Origin: Limnohabitans curvus | Lineage (GTDB): Bacteria; Pseudomonadota; Gammaproteobacteria; Burkholderiales; Burkholderiaceae_C | Direction of reading: 5' to 3' | DNA: 64,000 nucleotides | NCBI RefSeq assembly: GCF_003063475.1 | Contig: NZ_NESP01000001.1 | Location: forward strand, 1,364,001-1,428,000 | Part shown: positions 36,895-47,153 of the stretch, one piece after another | Numbering within the stretch: position 1 is the first letter of the stretch | Layout of the letters: each line of letters starts with the position of its first letter | Notes under the pieces: generated by a model | Database searches by the model: none | The model's input: only the letters and a program-made list of their open reading frames with translations | Told to the model about the DNA's origin: nothing | Program-made: the position numbers and the translations under genes

Positions 36895-37673
36895 ACGACA
36901 TGACGCACAACACACGTCACCCACAAGCCATGATGGGTTTTGGCCAAGTGCGCCACACGCGCCTGCGCCCCAAACACCACGCCTTCAACTACAACACCTT
37001 CTTTTTGATGCTGCCCATGCGCAGCCTGCAAACGGCACGTGATGCCATCTTGCCCATCAACCGTGCAGGAGCGATCAGCTTTCACGAGACCGACCACGGC
37101 GATGGTCGCGGCGTCGAAGCGGGTGGCGCCCTCGCGTGGTTAGAAGAATTGCTGGAAAAGGAAGGCATCACCGACGCCACGGGCGAGGTGTGGCTGCATT
37201 GCTACCCACGCGTGCTGGGGTACACCTTCAAGCCTGTGAGCTTTTGGTACTGCCACGCGGCCGATGACTCGCTACGCGCCATCGTGGTGGAAGTGAACAA
37301 CACCTTTGGCGAACGCCACTGTTATTTGTTAGACCGCCCGCAATACGGCGTGGCGCAATGCGCCAACAAGGTGTTTCATGTGTCGCCGTTTTGCGACGTG
37401 CAAGGCGACTACCGCTTTCGCTTCATGCGCACCGCCGACCACACCGTGGCGCGCGTGGACCACGATGATGCGCTGGGCCCCTTGATCGAAACCAGCGTGA
37501 GCGGCCACCTCGAACCCATCACCCGCGCTGCCTTGCGCCGCGCCTTGTGGGGCTACCCGCTGATGACGCTCATGGTCATGGCCCGCATCCATTGGCAAGC
37601 TATGAAGCTGTGGCGCAAGCGTGTGCCTTTTTTCACCAAGCCCAAGCCACCCAAAGATTTTGTAACCCGTTGA
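36891..37673 (+). CDS. DUF1365 family protein
   Basis: A 260-residue protein of the DUF1365 family, defined here by GQVRHTRLRPKHHAFNYNTFF, the LHCYPRVLGYTFKPVSFWYCH segment and HVSPFCDVQGDYRFRF. No catalytic mechanism is established for the family. Its constant placement between the FAD oxidoreductase and a Cfa-type methyltransferase suggests a role in the same lipid pathway. ATGA overlap with the upstream gene. Confidence 0.85.
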   Translation: MNDMTHNTRHPQAMMGFGQVRHTRLRPKHHAFNYNTFFLMLPMRSLQTARDAILPINRAGAISFHETDHGDGRGVEAGGALAWLEELLEKEGITDATGEVWLHCYPRVLGYTFKPVSFWYCHAADDSLRAIVVEVNNTFGERHCYLLDRPQYGVAQCANKVFHVSPFCDVQGDYRFRFMRTADHTVARVDHDDALGPLIETSVSGHLEPITRAALRRALWGYPLMTLMVMARIHWQAMKLWRKRVPFFTKPKPPKDFVTR

Positions 37674-37687
37674 ATCAAAGCCTAGCC

Positions 37688-38923
37688 ATGACCTCATCCA
37701 CGACCTCGGCCCCCGTCCGTTTTGCCCCCCAAGACATGCCCGCTGCTGCGCGGCGTGTGCTCAGCCTGCTGCAACGTTTGCAGCATGGCACCTTGCATGT
37801 GCAATGGCCCGATGGCAGTGTGGCGCAGTACGGTGCAGCACCCGCCACAGGCCCAGCACTCAACGCCACCTTGCATTTGCACAGCTATGCACCGCTGACG
37901 CAAGCCTTGAAATCGGGCGACATTGGTTTCGCCGAAAGCTACATTGCGGGCGAGTGGACCACAAACAATTTGTCTGAGCTGCTGCAGCTCTTAGTCGCCA
38001 ACCGCCGCGACATGGACGAGCTGATCTTTGGCAGCTGGCTGGGCCGCTTGTTCTACCGCGTGCGCCACTTGCTTCACCGCAACACGCGCAGCAACAGCAA
38101 GAAAAACATCCACGCACATTACGACTTGGGCAATGCCTTTTATGAGCTGTGGCTTGATCCCACGATGAACTATTCGTCCGCGTGGTTTGACAACGACCGC
38201 GCCAAGCCGATGGCCGAGGCACAAACCGCCAAAGTGCGACGCGCCCTGCGCATGGTCGACGCCAAAGCGGGTGACCGTATTCTTGAAATCGGCTGCGGCT
38301 GGGGCGCTTTGGCCGAGTTGGGCGGCCAAGAGTTTGGCGCGCACATGAGCGGCGTGACCCTGAGCCACGAGCAACTGGCTTTTGCCAACCAACGCATGCA
38401 AACCCAAGGCTTAGCCGCCACCAGCCACCTGCGCTTGCAAGACTACCGCGACATTGACGACGGCCCGTATGACGCGATCTGCTCCATCGAAATGTTGGAG
38501 GCTGTCGGCCAAGAATATTGGCCCACCTATTTCGAGAGCGTGGCACGCTTGCTGAAGTCTGGCGGTAAAGCTTGCATCCAAACCATCGTCATCGACGACG
38601 CGCTGTTTGACCGCTATGTCAAAAGCACCGACTTCATTCAGCAATACATTTTTCCAGGCGGTTGCTTGCCTTGTCCGCGCGAGTTTCGCGCGCACGCCGA
38701 ACGCGCAGGCCTGAAAGTGGTGGACGAGCTGGCCTTTGGTTTGGACTACGCCGAAACCTTGCGCCGCTGGCGTCACCAATTCATGGCGGACAAAACGCAG
38801 GTGTTGCAACTAGGTTTCGACGAGCGCTTCATCCGTATTTGGGAGTTCTACCTCGCTTACTGCGAAGCCGCATTTGAGCAGCACAACACCGATGTGTTGC
38901 AGTTCACCTTGGTCAAGCCATGA
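37688..38923 (+). CDS. Cyclopropane-fatty-acyl-phospholipid synthase-family methyltransferase
   Basis: A 411-residue S-adenosylmethionine-dependent enzyme acting on unsaturated acyl chains of phospholipids. The SAM site is RILEIGCGWGALAE (about 197-210), preceded by NIHAHYDLGNAFYELWLDPTMNYSSAW and followed by CSIEMLEAVGQEYW, all typical of Cfa. The chosen ATG (MTSSTTSAP) lies 14 bp after the DUF1365 stop. It could make cyclopropane or methylated (furan precursor) fatty acids; the operon context favours a stress-related membrane modification. Confidence 0.88.
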   Translation: MTSSTTSAPVRFAPQDMPAAARRVLSLLQRLQHGTLHVQWPDGSVAQYGAAPATGPALNATLHLHSYAPLTQALKSGDIGFAESYIAGEWTTNNLSELLQLLVANRRDMDELIFGSWLGRLFYRVRHLLHRNTRSNSKKNIHAHYDLGNAFYELWLDPTMNYSSAWFDNDRAKPMAEAQTAKVRRALRMVDAKAGDRILEIGCGWGALAELGGQEFGAHMSGVTLSHEQLAFANQRMQTQGLAATSHLRLQDYRDIDDGPYDAICSIEMLEAVGQEYWPTYFESVARLLKSGGKACIQTIVIDDALFDRYVKSTDFIQQYIFPGGCLPCPREFRAHAERAGLKVVDELAFGLDYAETLRRWRHQFMADKTQVLQLGFDERFIRIWEFYLAYCEAAFEQHNTDVLQFTLVKP

Positions 38924-39522
38924 CCACACGCCGCAGCGCATTGACCCATGTGATGCGTGCGGCGGTTCTCAGCTGTGCAGGTGCCTTGTCGTTAGACGCA
39001 CACGCCAACCAGCAAAGCAACGCCAAGCCAGACACACCAACCGCAGTCCCAGGTTTTGTGCGTTCCCTGCTTCGCGGCACACCGCGCCTGATTGGGCAGC
39101 ACCGATTCACCTATTGGGGCTTTGAGGTGTACGACGCCAGCCTGTGGGGCAGCACCGCTTTTGCACCCAACAACTGGGCCATGCAAGCCTTGGTGCTAGA
39201 GCTGCGCTACCTGCGGGATTTCAAAGGCGCTGACATTGCGCAGCGCTCCATAGAAGAAATGCAAGGCCAGCGTACCTTGAGCGCTGCCCAACAACACAAC
39301 TGGTCGGGCGTGTTGCAATCGCTCATTCCAAATGTGCGCAGCGGCGACCGCATCACTGGCGTTTACGCCCCCGACAAAGGCATGCAGCTCTTGCACCAAG
39401 ACCGCCTGTTGGGTGACGTAACCGACGCAGAACTGGCGAAACGCTTTTTTGGCATTTGGTTGGCCCCCGAAACTTCGCAACGCCAGCTTCGCCAGCAATT
39501 GCTGGCCGGCGCTCAACAATGA
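38920..39522 (+). CDS. Chalcone-isomerase-like exported protein
   Basis: A 200-residue protein with an N-terminal signal (MTTRRSALTHVMRAAVLSCAG...; the twin arginine and following hydrophobic stretch also allow Tat export). The body matches the chalcone-isomerase-like domain seen in these clusters: FTYWGFEVYDASLWG, FKGADIAQRSIEEM and RDRLLGDV... as in HQDRLLGDVTDAELAKRFFGIWLAPET. Function in bacteria is unknown; the fold can bind fatty acids. ATGA overlap with the methyltransferase gene. Confidence 0.78.
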   Translation: MTTRRSALTHVMRAAVLSCAGALSLDAHANQQSNAKPDTPTAVPGFVRSLLRGTPRLIGQHRFTYWGFEVYDASLWGSTAFAPNNWAMQALVLELRYLRDFKGADIAQRSIEEMQGQRTLSAAQQHNWSGVLQSLIPNVRSGDRITGVYAPDKGMQLLHQDRLLGDVTDAELAKRFFGIWLAPETSQRQLRQQLLAGAQQ

Positions 39523-39566
39523 AGCCCCGCACCGCAGAACTGCATTTGAACTTTGGGAGAAACCAG

Positions 39567-40121
39567 ATGGTGAATAGACGACAACTCTTAACCCGCAGTG
39601 CCACCGGCATGGGCGCACTGGCTGTTGTGGGCTTGAGCGGCTGTGCCAGCCCTTCGATTGAAGACTACGCCCAAGACAAACCCACGCTGGACTTGCGCAG
39701 CTACTTCAACGGCAAGGTCGATGCGTGGGGCGTGTTCACAGACCGCCAAGGCAAAGTGGTGAAGCGCTTCACCGTGGACATGGCCTGCACTTGGCAGGGA
39801 GAACAGGGCGTGTTGGATGAGCGCTTTGTCTACTCCGATGGCACACAAGAGCGCCGCATTTGGAAACTCACCCACTTGGGTAACGGCCAGTACCAAGGCA
39901 CGGCTGGCGACGTGGTGGGCATCGCCAGCGGACAAACACGCGGCAACGCCTTTCGTTGGGGCTACACCTTGGCCTTACCCGTGGACGGCCGTGTGCTGCA
40001 TGTGAGCATGGACGATTGGATGTATCTGATGAACGACCGTGTCATGCTCAACAAAGCACGCATGAGCAAGTGGGGCGTGCACTTGGGCGACGTCACCTTG
40101 TCCTTCACTCGCCGAGGTTGA
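39567..40121 (+). CDS. DUF3833-family lipoprotein
   Basis: A 184-residue lipoprotein (signal MVNRRQLLTRSATGMGALAVV with lipobox LSGC). The body is recognisable as DUF3833: KPTLDLRSYFNGKVDAWGVFTDRQGKVVKRF and the basic TYxxP-like C-terminus. GGGAGA lies eight bases before the ATG. A start 48 bases earlier, overlapping the upstream stop (ATGA), is also possible. The function is unknown, but relatives are found in ChrR/RpoE singlet-oxygen regulons. Confidence 0.75.
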   Translation: MVNRRQLLTRSATGMGALAVVGLSGCASPSIEDYAQDKPTLDLRSYFNGKVDAWGVFTDRQGKVVKRFTVDMACTWQGEQGVLDERFVYSDGTQERRIWKLTHLGNGQYQGTAGDVVGIASGQTRGNAFRWGYTLALPVDGRVLHVSMDDWMYLMNDRVMLNKARMSKWGVHLGDVTLSFTRRG

Positions 40122-40122
40122 C

Positions 40123-40905
40123 ATGTCTTGGATCAAACCCATGAACCCACCCATCACCGACTGGCAGGGCCGCAGCGTGTGGCTGATTGGCGCGTCTAGC
40201 GGCATTGGCTTGGCCACCGCCAAAGCCCTGCATGCCGCAGGCGCCCGCGTGGTGGTGTCGGCACGCAATGCCGGGTTGCTGCAACAGTTTGTCGACGACC
40301 ACCCTGGCGCGCAAGCGGTGGTGCTGGATGTGGCTGACACTGCCGCCATTGCCACCGCAGCCCGCTACGTGCAAACACAACAAGGTTTGGATGTGGTGAT
40401 GTACTGTGCCGGCTACTACCAAGCCATGCGCGCGGCCGACTATTCGCTGTCCGAAATGCTGCGCCACCTTGACATCAACTACACCGGCGCTCTGCGTGTG
40501 CTGGATGCTGTGCTGCCCGAGTTGCTGCCGCAGCAGCGCGGCCACATCAGTTTTATTTCTAGCGTGGCGGGCTTTCGCGGTTTGCCGCAAAGCTTGGCGT
40601 ACGGGCCCACCAAGGCCGCGCTCATCAATTTGGCAGAGGCTTTGTATTACGACGTGTCGCCCCACGGTATTGGCGTGAGTTTGATCAACCCTGGCTTTGT
40701 AGAAACTCCGCTGGTAGCCAACAACGACTTCCCCATGCCCGCGCTCATCACGCCCAACAAAGCCGCTTCTGAAATTTTGAACGGATGGCGTCAGGGCCAA
40801 TTTCACATTCACTTTCCTAAGCGCTTCACACGCATGTTGCTTTTGATGCGCTTGCTGCCTTATCGCTGGTACTTTGCCTTGGTACGCCGCGGCACCGGCA
40901 TGTAA
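40123..40905 (+). CDS. Short-chain dehydrogenase/reductase
   Basis: A 260-residue NAD(P)-dependent oxidoreductase: GASSGIGLATAKALH (cofactor loop), MYCAGYY in place of the usual NNAG, and the catalytic Ser-Tyr-Lys in SSVAGFRGLPQSLAYGPTKAA. It starts one base after the DUF3833 stop. The NNAG change to YCAG may alter the active site slightly. Its substrate is probably in the lipid pathway of the operon. Confidence 0.82.
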   Translation: MSWIKPMNPPITDWQGRSVWLIGASSGIGLATAKALHAAGARVVVSARNAGLLQQFVDDHPGAQAVVLDVADTAAIATAARYVQTQQGLDVVMYCAGYYQAMRAADYSLSEMLRHLDINYTGALRVLDAVLPELLPQQRGHISFISSVAGFRGLPQSLAYGPTKAALINLAEALYYDVSPHGIGVSLINPGFVETPLVANNDFPMPALITPNKAASEILNGWRQGQFHIHFPKRFTRMLLLMRLLPYRWYFALVRRGTGM

Positions 40906-40914
40906 AAGGTCACG

Positions 40915-41382
40915 ATGCCGTTCCAACTGACCCAGCCTGACAGCCCCGAAGCTGCGCTACAACGCGTGGTGCATTTTTTTGAGCACTTGCAACCTGGCGA
41001 CGTGGCGCGTGTGGGGCAGCTCTACACCGCAGACGCGCAGTTCAAAGACCCCTTCAATGAGGTGCAAGGCATCTCAGCGATTGCGCACATCTTTACCCAC
41101 ATGTTCGAAGCGCTAGAAGCACCACGCTTTGTGATTACGCAGCAAGTACAAAACGGTGCGCAATGTTTTGTGACTTGGGATTTTTTCTTCTCTGCGCCAC
41201 GCATGGACGACGGCGCAATACAAACCATTCGCGGCGCAACCCACTTTGTGTTGCGTGAAGAAGCCGGCGTGTGGCGCGTGGCCGTGCACCGCGACTATTG
41301 GGATGCAGCAGAAGAGCTGTACGAGAAGCTGCCCGTGGTGGGCAGCGTGATGCGTTGGTTGAAAAAACGCGCCAACAGCTAG
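40915..41382 (+). CDS. NTF2-like (SnoaL-type) protein
   Basis: A 155-residue protein of the nuclear-transport-factor-2 fold, with VVHFFEHLQPGDVARVGQLYTADAQFKDPFNEVQG, the usual VQGISAIAHIFTHMFEAL helix and a C-terminal GVWRVAVHRDYWDAAEELYEKLP. Such proteins are ligand-binding or isomerase-like. It is the last gene of the eight-gene operon, 9 bp after the SDR, and is convergent with the GST gene. Confidence 0.75.
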   Translation: MPFQLTQPDSPEAALQRVVHFFEHLQPGDVARVGQLYTADAQFKDPFNEVQGISAIAHIFTHMFEALEAPRFVITQQVQNGAQCFVTWDFFFSAPRMDDGAIQTIRGATHFVLREEAGVWRVAVHRDYWDAAEELYEKLPVVGSVMRWLKKRANS

Positions 41383-41383
41383 A

Positions 41384-41998
41384 TCAAACAGGCGCTGTGT
41401 CTTTGAAGCTTTGGCGTTGCGCCAAACGCTCATACAACGCAGCCAGATTGGGGTGCTGGCCGCGCCAGTCAATGTGCGCGAAGCGGAAATCCAAATAACC
41501 CAAGGCGGCACCCACTGCAATGTCCGCCAAACTCAGATGAATACCCACACAGTTGCTGCGCTCGGCCAAAGCACGGTCCATCGCAATCAAGCTGTCGTCA
41601 ATCTTTTTCATTTGACGCTCAATCCACGCTTGGCTGCGCTCCCCCTCTTTGCGACCAGGCCAAGTGGCTTCCAGACGGGCAAGAATGGCCGCGTCCAACA
41701 AGCCATCAGCCAAAGCTTCCCAAGTTTTTACTTCGGCGCGTTCGCGGCCGCTGCCAGGAATGAGCTTGCCCACGGGTGACAGGGTGTCTACATATTCAAC
41801 GATGACGCGCGAGTCAAACAGCGCCTCGCCGCCTTCCATGATGAGGCAAGGCACCTTGCCCAAAGGGTTGGATGCCGTGATGTTGGTATCTGCAGCCCAG
41901 ACGTCTTCGGTCACAAACTGGTAGTCCAGTTTCTTCTCGGCCATGACGATGCGCACTTTGCGCACATAGGGGCTGGTAATTGCACCAATCAGTTTCAT
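41384..41998 (-). CDS. Glutathione S-transferase family protein
   Basis: A 204-residue cytosolic GST. The thioredoxin-like N-terminal domain has MKLIGAITSPYVRKVRIVMAEK, NPLGKVPCL and the Ser/Asp pair in FDSRVIVEYVD. The C-terminal helical domain contains HLSLADIAVGAALGYLDFR. The correct start is the ATG at 41998; an apparent longer frame upstream is antisense to purB. It is divergent from purB. The substrate is unknown. Confidence 0.88.
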   Translation of the reverse strand: MKLIGAITSPYVRKVRIVMAEKKLDYQFVTEDVWAADTNITASNPLGKVPCLIMEGGEALFDSRVIVEYVDTLSPVGKLIPGSGRERAEVKTWEALADGLLDAAILARLEATWPGRKEGERSQAWIERQMKKIDDSLIAMDRALAERSNCVGIHLSLADIAVGAALGYLDFRFAHIDWRGQHPNLAALYERLAQRQSFKDTAPV

Positions 41999-42073
41999 AT
42001 GTTTTTCATAGATTTGTTGAGGCTCTAGTTTAGCGAGCTTGGCGTATACATGGCACTTGGGCCAAGCACCTAA

Positions 42074-43486
<1,413 letters not shown>

Positions 43487-43490
43487 ACAG

Positions 43491-44051
43491 ATGGCGATCA
43501 AATCCACCATCTTCAAAGCGAACGTCCAAATCGCTGACATTGACCACGGCTACTACGCCGACCACGCGCTGACCCTCGCGCGTCACCCCAGCGAAACCGA
43601 CGAACGCATGATGGTGCGTTTGGTCGCTCTCTCGCTGCAAGCGCACTTGCTGCAAGACGTGTGCAACGGCGACGGCGTACTGGCGTTTGGTGCTGGTCTG
43701 TCTGACCCCGACGAACCCGATGTGATGCTGACCGATTTCACGGGTCGCAAGCGCTTGTGGATTGAAGTGGGTCAACCCGAAGAAAAGCCGCTTCTCAAAG
43801 CGTGCAGCAAGGCCGACCAAGTGATGTTGTATGTGTTCTCCAGCTCAGGCGATGTCTGGTGGAAAAACATGCAAAACAAACTCATCAAGCCCACATCGCT
43901 GCAGGTGTGGCGCATTCCCAGCAGTGCCTCGCAAGACTTGGCCAAACTGGCCGAGCGCAGCATGCAATTGCAAGCGACGGTTCAAGAGGGTGTGGTGATG
44001 ATGAGCAACGGCAAAACCACCGTTGACATCGAGTGCGAGCGCTGGAAATAA
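43491..44051 (+). CDS. YaeQ family protein
   Basis: A 186-residue protein of the conserved YaeQ family, with MAIKSTIFKANVQIADID, RLVALSLQAHLLQD and the KRLWIEVGQPEEKPLLKACSKADQV region that resembles a PD-(D/E)xK-like core. The cellular role is not settled. It starts four bases after purB and may be cotranscribed with it. Confidence 0.85.
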   Translation: MAIKSTIFKANVQIADIDHGYYADHALTLARHPSETDERMMVRLVALSLQAHLLQDVCNGDGVLAFGAGLSDPDEPDVMLTDFTGRKRLWIEVGQPEEKPLLKACSKADQVMLYVFSSSGDVWWKNMQNKLIKPTSLQVWRIPSSASQDLAKLAERSMQLQATVQEGVVMMSNGKTTVDIECERWK

Positions 44052-44067
44052 GCGCCACCAATCTGAC

Positions 44068-44093
44068 AAAGCGCACTTAAGGTGCGCTTTTTT
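44068..44093 (+). terminator. Rho-independent terminator after yaeQ
   Basis: A 9-bp stem (AAAGCGCAC / GTGCGCTTT) with a 5-nt loop, followed by more T. It overlaps the end of the convergent DUF3717/DUF1289 gene. Confidence 0.75.
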
Positions 44094-44556
44094 CTTGCGC
44101 GTCTGATTTAGCTTCGCCGTCTTTTTGCGTATCGCCCACATCCACAGAGGCACACGCCAACGCACGCTCTGCGTACTTGTTGAAGCGCCAAGAGGTGCCA
44201 ATCATGGTGATGCGTCGCCATGTGCTGCGCTTCTCGCCTGGTGACATTTCTGGCCAGTACTGCACTTCTTCAAAGGTGCGGCCACAGCCTTTGCACTCTT
44301 CATCGCCTTGGCTGGTCGAACAAATGGCGATACACGGCGCGTCGGGCGTGGTGCGATACCAACCCAACCATGCCTCGTAGGCCTTTTTGGGAAAGCCTTG
44401 TTCCGCCGCCTCTTCGTGGTGGTAATAAATCATCAACGCATAGACCTCAGCCAGCGCGCGGATTTCAGGCGCCAGCGTGACGCCATCGGGCGAGGGTTTT
44501 TGTTCGCGCCAATAGTTGATGGCCGCTTCAATGTCGGTGATGTGAATGCCAGCCAT
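44077..44556 (-). CDS. DUF3717/DUF1289 protein
   Basis: A 159-residue protein with an N-terminal DUF3717-like helix region (ITDIEAAINYWREQKPSPD) and a C-terminal DUF1289-like cysteine motif (PCIAICSTSQGDEECKGCGRTFEEVQYW), then a charged tail. The two-part arrangement is common in Burkholderiales. The cysteines may bind zinc. No function is known to me. Convergent with yaeQ and divergent from the membrane protein at 44636. Confidence 0.8.
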   Translation of the reverse strand: MAGIHITDIEAAINYWREQKPSPDGVTLAPEIRALAEVYALMIYYHHEEAAEQGFPKKAYEAWLGWYRTTPDAPCIAICSTSQGDEECKGCGRTFEEVQYWPEMSPGEKRSTWRRITMIGTSWRFNKYAERALACASVDVGDTQKDGEAKSDAQEKSAP

Positions 44557-44635
44557 CGCGTTAGAGTCTGTTACCTAAAAAGCAGGGTGAAAGTCGGGGT
44601 GTGGATGATAGCGGCAATGCTATGCTGACCGAGCA

Positions 44636-44995
44636 ATGAAACTACTTTTAACTTGGGTACTCCATGCCACAGCCTTGATGGCATTGGCACACCTATACAG
44701 CGGCGTTGAGGTCACAGGCTTTGGCGCGGCCATGGCAGCCGCCTTGGTCATGGGCATTTTTAACCTCATCGTGCGGCCCGCCTTGGTCGTGCTGACCTTG
44801 CCTGTGACATTTTTTACGCTGGGCTTGTTCTTGTTCGTCATCAACGCCTTCATGTTTTGGGCCGCGGCAGGCTTGCTCGAAGGCTTCTGGGTACGCGGCT
44901 TTGGCTCAGCCCTGCTGGGCTCGCTGATTTACTCCGCGTTTGGCGTGTTAATTGATGCCGCGCTCGAGCGCTTGTTCCCGCCGCAAATTCTCTAA
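44636..44995 (+). CDS. Phage-holin-family/DUF360-type membrane protein
   Basis: A 119-residue protein with about four membrane helices (KLLLTWVLHATALMALAHLY; AAMAAALVMGIFNLIV; VLTLPVTFFTLGLFLFVINAF; ALLGSLIYSAFGVLI). It belongs to the small membrane family often labelled holin family 4 or YvlD-like. In bacteria it is chromosomal and not linked to a prophage here. Its 3' end overlaps the M48 protease gene by 48 bp, tail to tail. Confidence 0.78.
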   Translation: MKLLLTWVLHATALMALAHLYSGVEVTGFGAAMAAALVMGIFNLIVRPALVVLTLPVTFFTLGLFLFVINAFMFWAAAGLLEGFWVRGFGSALLGSLIYSAFGVLIDAALERLFPPQIL

Positions 44996-46552
44996 TTCGC
45001 GCAAACGGGCGTCAATGATGGACGCCTCCATGTGGCCCGCGCGGTCTAACTTGCCCTCACTTGCCATTTGGTGCGCCAACAGCTGCGCCGCCTTAAAGCG
45101 GTCGAGGGCTGCGCCGTAATCCAACTCCATGGCGCGCGCCTCTGCTTGTGCACGAATGGCGCGCAAGCTATCGCCTTGCAACTCATAGGCCGAGGCCTGC
45201 AGCAACCACGCCGACGCATCACGTGGGTGTTGGTTCAACCACAACGACAACTCAGTTGCCGCCACTTTGCCTTGCGCAGGCTTTTGCGTGGCAACGCGGC
45301 TACGTGCGAGTTGCATGCGCGTTGCGCGGTCATGGCTGGCTAACACGGCAACCTTCGGCTCAAGCAAGCCCACTGCTTGCGCAGCATCACCCGAGATCAA
45401 GGCCAGCTCTGCGCCCAGCAAACGCACCACGCGCAAGGCGCTGAGTTCTAGGCCACTCAAGCTTTGTAGCCGCACCAAATGCTGGCGTGCCGCAGCAAAA
45501 TTGCGCTGTTCCATCTCTGCCAGCGTGGCGCCGTACAACACCCCCGCTTGTTTGGCTTTGCTGGCCGATAACAACGTTGTGGCATTCGCTTGGGCGGCAA
45601 TGGTGCGCAACACATCCACACCAGGCTTGGCCAACACTTGGGCACGCGCAGACATCATGGCATGCGTGGGCGTGGTCGCGACGGCTGCACGCGCAGGTAA
45701 CAACTGCTGACGCGCTTGGGCATCGGCGATGCGCTCAGTCGTCATGGGGTGGCTGCGCAAATAAGGAAAAGAGCCGTTGTCGTTCAAGCGGGCGGCTTGC
45801 TGTAGTTTCTCAAACATGGTGACAAAGCCTTGGGCTTCGTAGCCAGCTTCGGTCATCACGCCATAGCCCACGCGGTCGGCCTCGCGCTCCATATCGCGCG
45901 AGAAGTTCAGCTGACTTTGTATCGCGGCAGCTTGTCCACCGACCATCACGGCATTTGCTGCACTCATGCTGCTGGCGTTTGCTGTGCGACTGGCCGCCAA
46001 CATGCCCAAAATCATGGCGCCCATCACCATCGGGCCTTGACGGCCTTGCTGCGCAATCATGCGTGCGATGTGGCGCTGCGTGACGTGGCTCAACTCATGC
46101 GCGAGCACTGACGCCAATTCATCCGCGCTGCTGACCGCCGAAATTAGCCCCAAATGCACGCCCAAGTAACCACCTGGCAATGCAAACGCGTTGATGCTGC
46201 GATCGCGAATGAGCGAAACCTCCCAAGAAAACTGCTGCTCCAGCTCGGGTGTCAACTCACCACGTTGACGGGCAGAAGCCAGCAGCGTTTGCCAGATCGA
46301 CTGCAAGTAGTCGCCGAGCACGGGATCGTCTAAGTAATCGGGATCGCGGTAAATTTCCCGCGCAATGCTTTCGCCCAAGCGACGCTCGACGCCCAGTGGC
46401 ACCTCTGCGCCATCGCCTAAATTAGGCAAGCGACTGGGATTGAGTTGCGCGTGGGCGGGCGCCACGGGCAGCAGCAAAGCCGCGCACACACTCAGCACGC
46501 CAAAGCGACGTAAAAGATGGGGCGAAAGCTGGGTGGAAAGCATGTGTGCCAT
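44948..46552 (-). CDS. M48-family periplasmic metalloprotease (BepA-like)
   Basis: A 534-residue exported protease/chaperone related to BepA (YfgC), which helps assembly and quality control of outer-membrane proteins such as LptD. After a signal peptide (to about AHA at 35), the protease core has HELSH (152-156) and MEREADRVGY (about 221-230) as zinc ligands. The C-terminal half is TPR-like, with the usual alternating helical repeats. Start MAHML; a second ATG lies three codons in. The C-terminal end overlaps the small membrane protein gene. Confidence 0.88.
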   Translation of the reverse strand: MAHMLSTQLSPHLLRRFGVLSVCAALLLPVAPAHAQLNPSRLPNLGDGAEVPLGVERRLGESIAREIYRDPDYLDDPVLGDYLQSIWQTLLASARQRGELTPELEQQFSWEVSLIRDRSINAFALPGGYLGVHLGLISAVSSADELASVLAHELSHVTQRHIARMIAQQGRQGPMVMGAMILGMLAASRTANASSMSAANAVMVGGQAAAIQSQLNFSRDMEREADRVGYGVMTEAGYEAQGFVTMFEKLQQAARLNDNGSFPYLRSHPMTTERIADAQARQQLLPARAAVATTPTHAMMSARAQVLAKPGVDVLRTIAAQANATTLLSASKAKQAGVLYGATLAEMEQRNFAAARQHLVRLQSLSGLELSALRVVRLLGAELALISGDAAQAVGLLEPKVAVLASHDRATRMQLARSRVATQKPAQGKVAATELSLWLNQHPRDASAWLLQASAYELQGDSLRAIRAQAEARAMELDYGAALDRFKAAQLLAHQMASEGKLDRAGHMEASIIDARLRELENLRREQALERGIN

Positions 46553-46598
46553 GGACCGTATGATGCGGCTTTCATGTTAACCCGTTGTAAATTTCAGC

Positions 46599-47075
46599 AT
46601 GTCCACACTCACACACTTTGACGCACAAGGCCAAGCCCACATGGTGGACGTGGCCGACAAAGCCCACACCAAGCGCGTGGGCGTGGCCACAGGCCGCATC
46701 GTCATGTTGCCCGCCACCTTGACCTTGATTCAAAGCGGCACCGCCAAGAAGGGCGATGTGTTGGGCATCGCACGCATTGCAGGCATTCAAGCCGCCAAGA
46801 AAACCAGCGACTTGATCCCCCTGTGTCACCCACTCGCACTCACCCGCGTAGCCGTGGTGTTTGCGATGGACGAAACCACACACAGCGTGCAATGCACAGC
46901 CACTGTAGAAACCGTCGGTCAAACTGGCGTGGAGATGGAAGCTCTCACCGCCGTGCAAGTGGCGTTGCTCACCATCTACGACATGTGCAAGGCAGTCGAT
47001 CGAGGCATGACGATGACCGATGTGCATTTGCTGGAGAAGCACGGCGGTAAATCGGGCAGCTACGTAGCGGGTTAA
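46599..47075 (+). CDS. moaC: Molybdenum cofactor biosynthesis protein MoaC (3' end element-derived)
   Basis: Cyclic pyranopterin monophosphate synthase of molybdopterin biosynthesis. The 158 residues contain [56 protein letters not shown] and the C-terminal [12 protein letters not shown]. The final 178 bp (46893-47070) are duplicated perfectly at 55381. The gene was therefore the integration target, and its present 3' end is probably supplied by the element, changing the last residues to VAG instead of VAA. It still appears functional. Confidence 0.95.
   Translation: MSTLTHFDAQGQAHMVDVADKAHTKRVGVATGRIVMLPATLTLIQSGTAKKGDVLGIARIAGIQAAKKTSDLIPLCHPLALTRVAVVFAMDETTHSVQCTATVETVGQTGVEMEALTAVQVALLTIYDMCKAVDRGMTMTDVHLLEKHGGKSGSYVAG
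46893..47070 (+). repeat. Left attachment repeat (moaC 3' end)
   Basis: 178 bp within moaC, identical base for base by my reading to 55381-55558. It marks the left boundary of the integrated element. The integrase gene begins about 84 bp beyond it. Confidence 0.9.
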
Positions 47076-47120
47076 GAACCGCTAACGTCGACATCGCCGA
47101 TGAGCTAGCGAAAAAGTTGT

Positions 47121-47141
47121 TTGTCCAACGCCTGTCCAACT
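47121..47141. repeat. Paired TGTCCA sites, left end
   Basis: Two TGTCCA copies 11 bp apart (47122 and 47133) lie between the moaC repeat and the integrase start. A matching pair with 17 of 21 identical bases is at 55325-55345. Likely candidates for integrase arm-type binding sites. Confidence 0.5.
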
Positions 47142-47153
47142 GAGGATCAGGAA

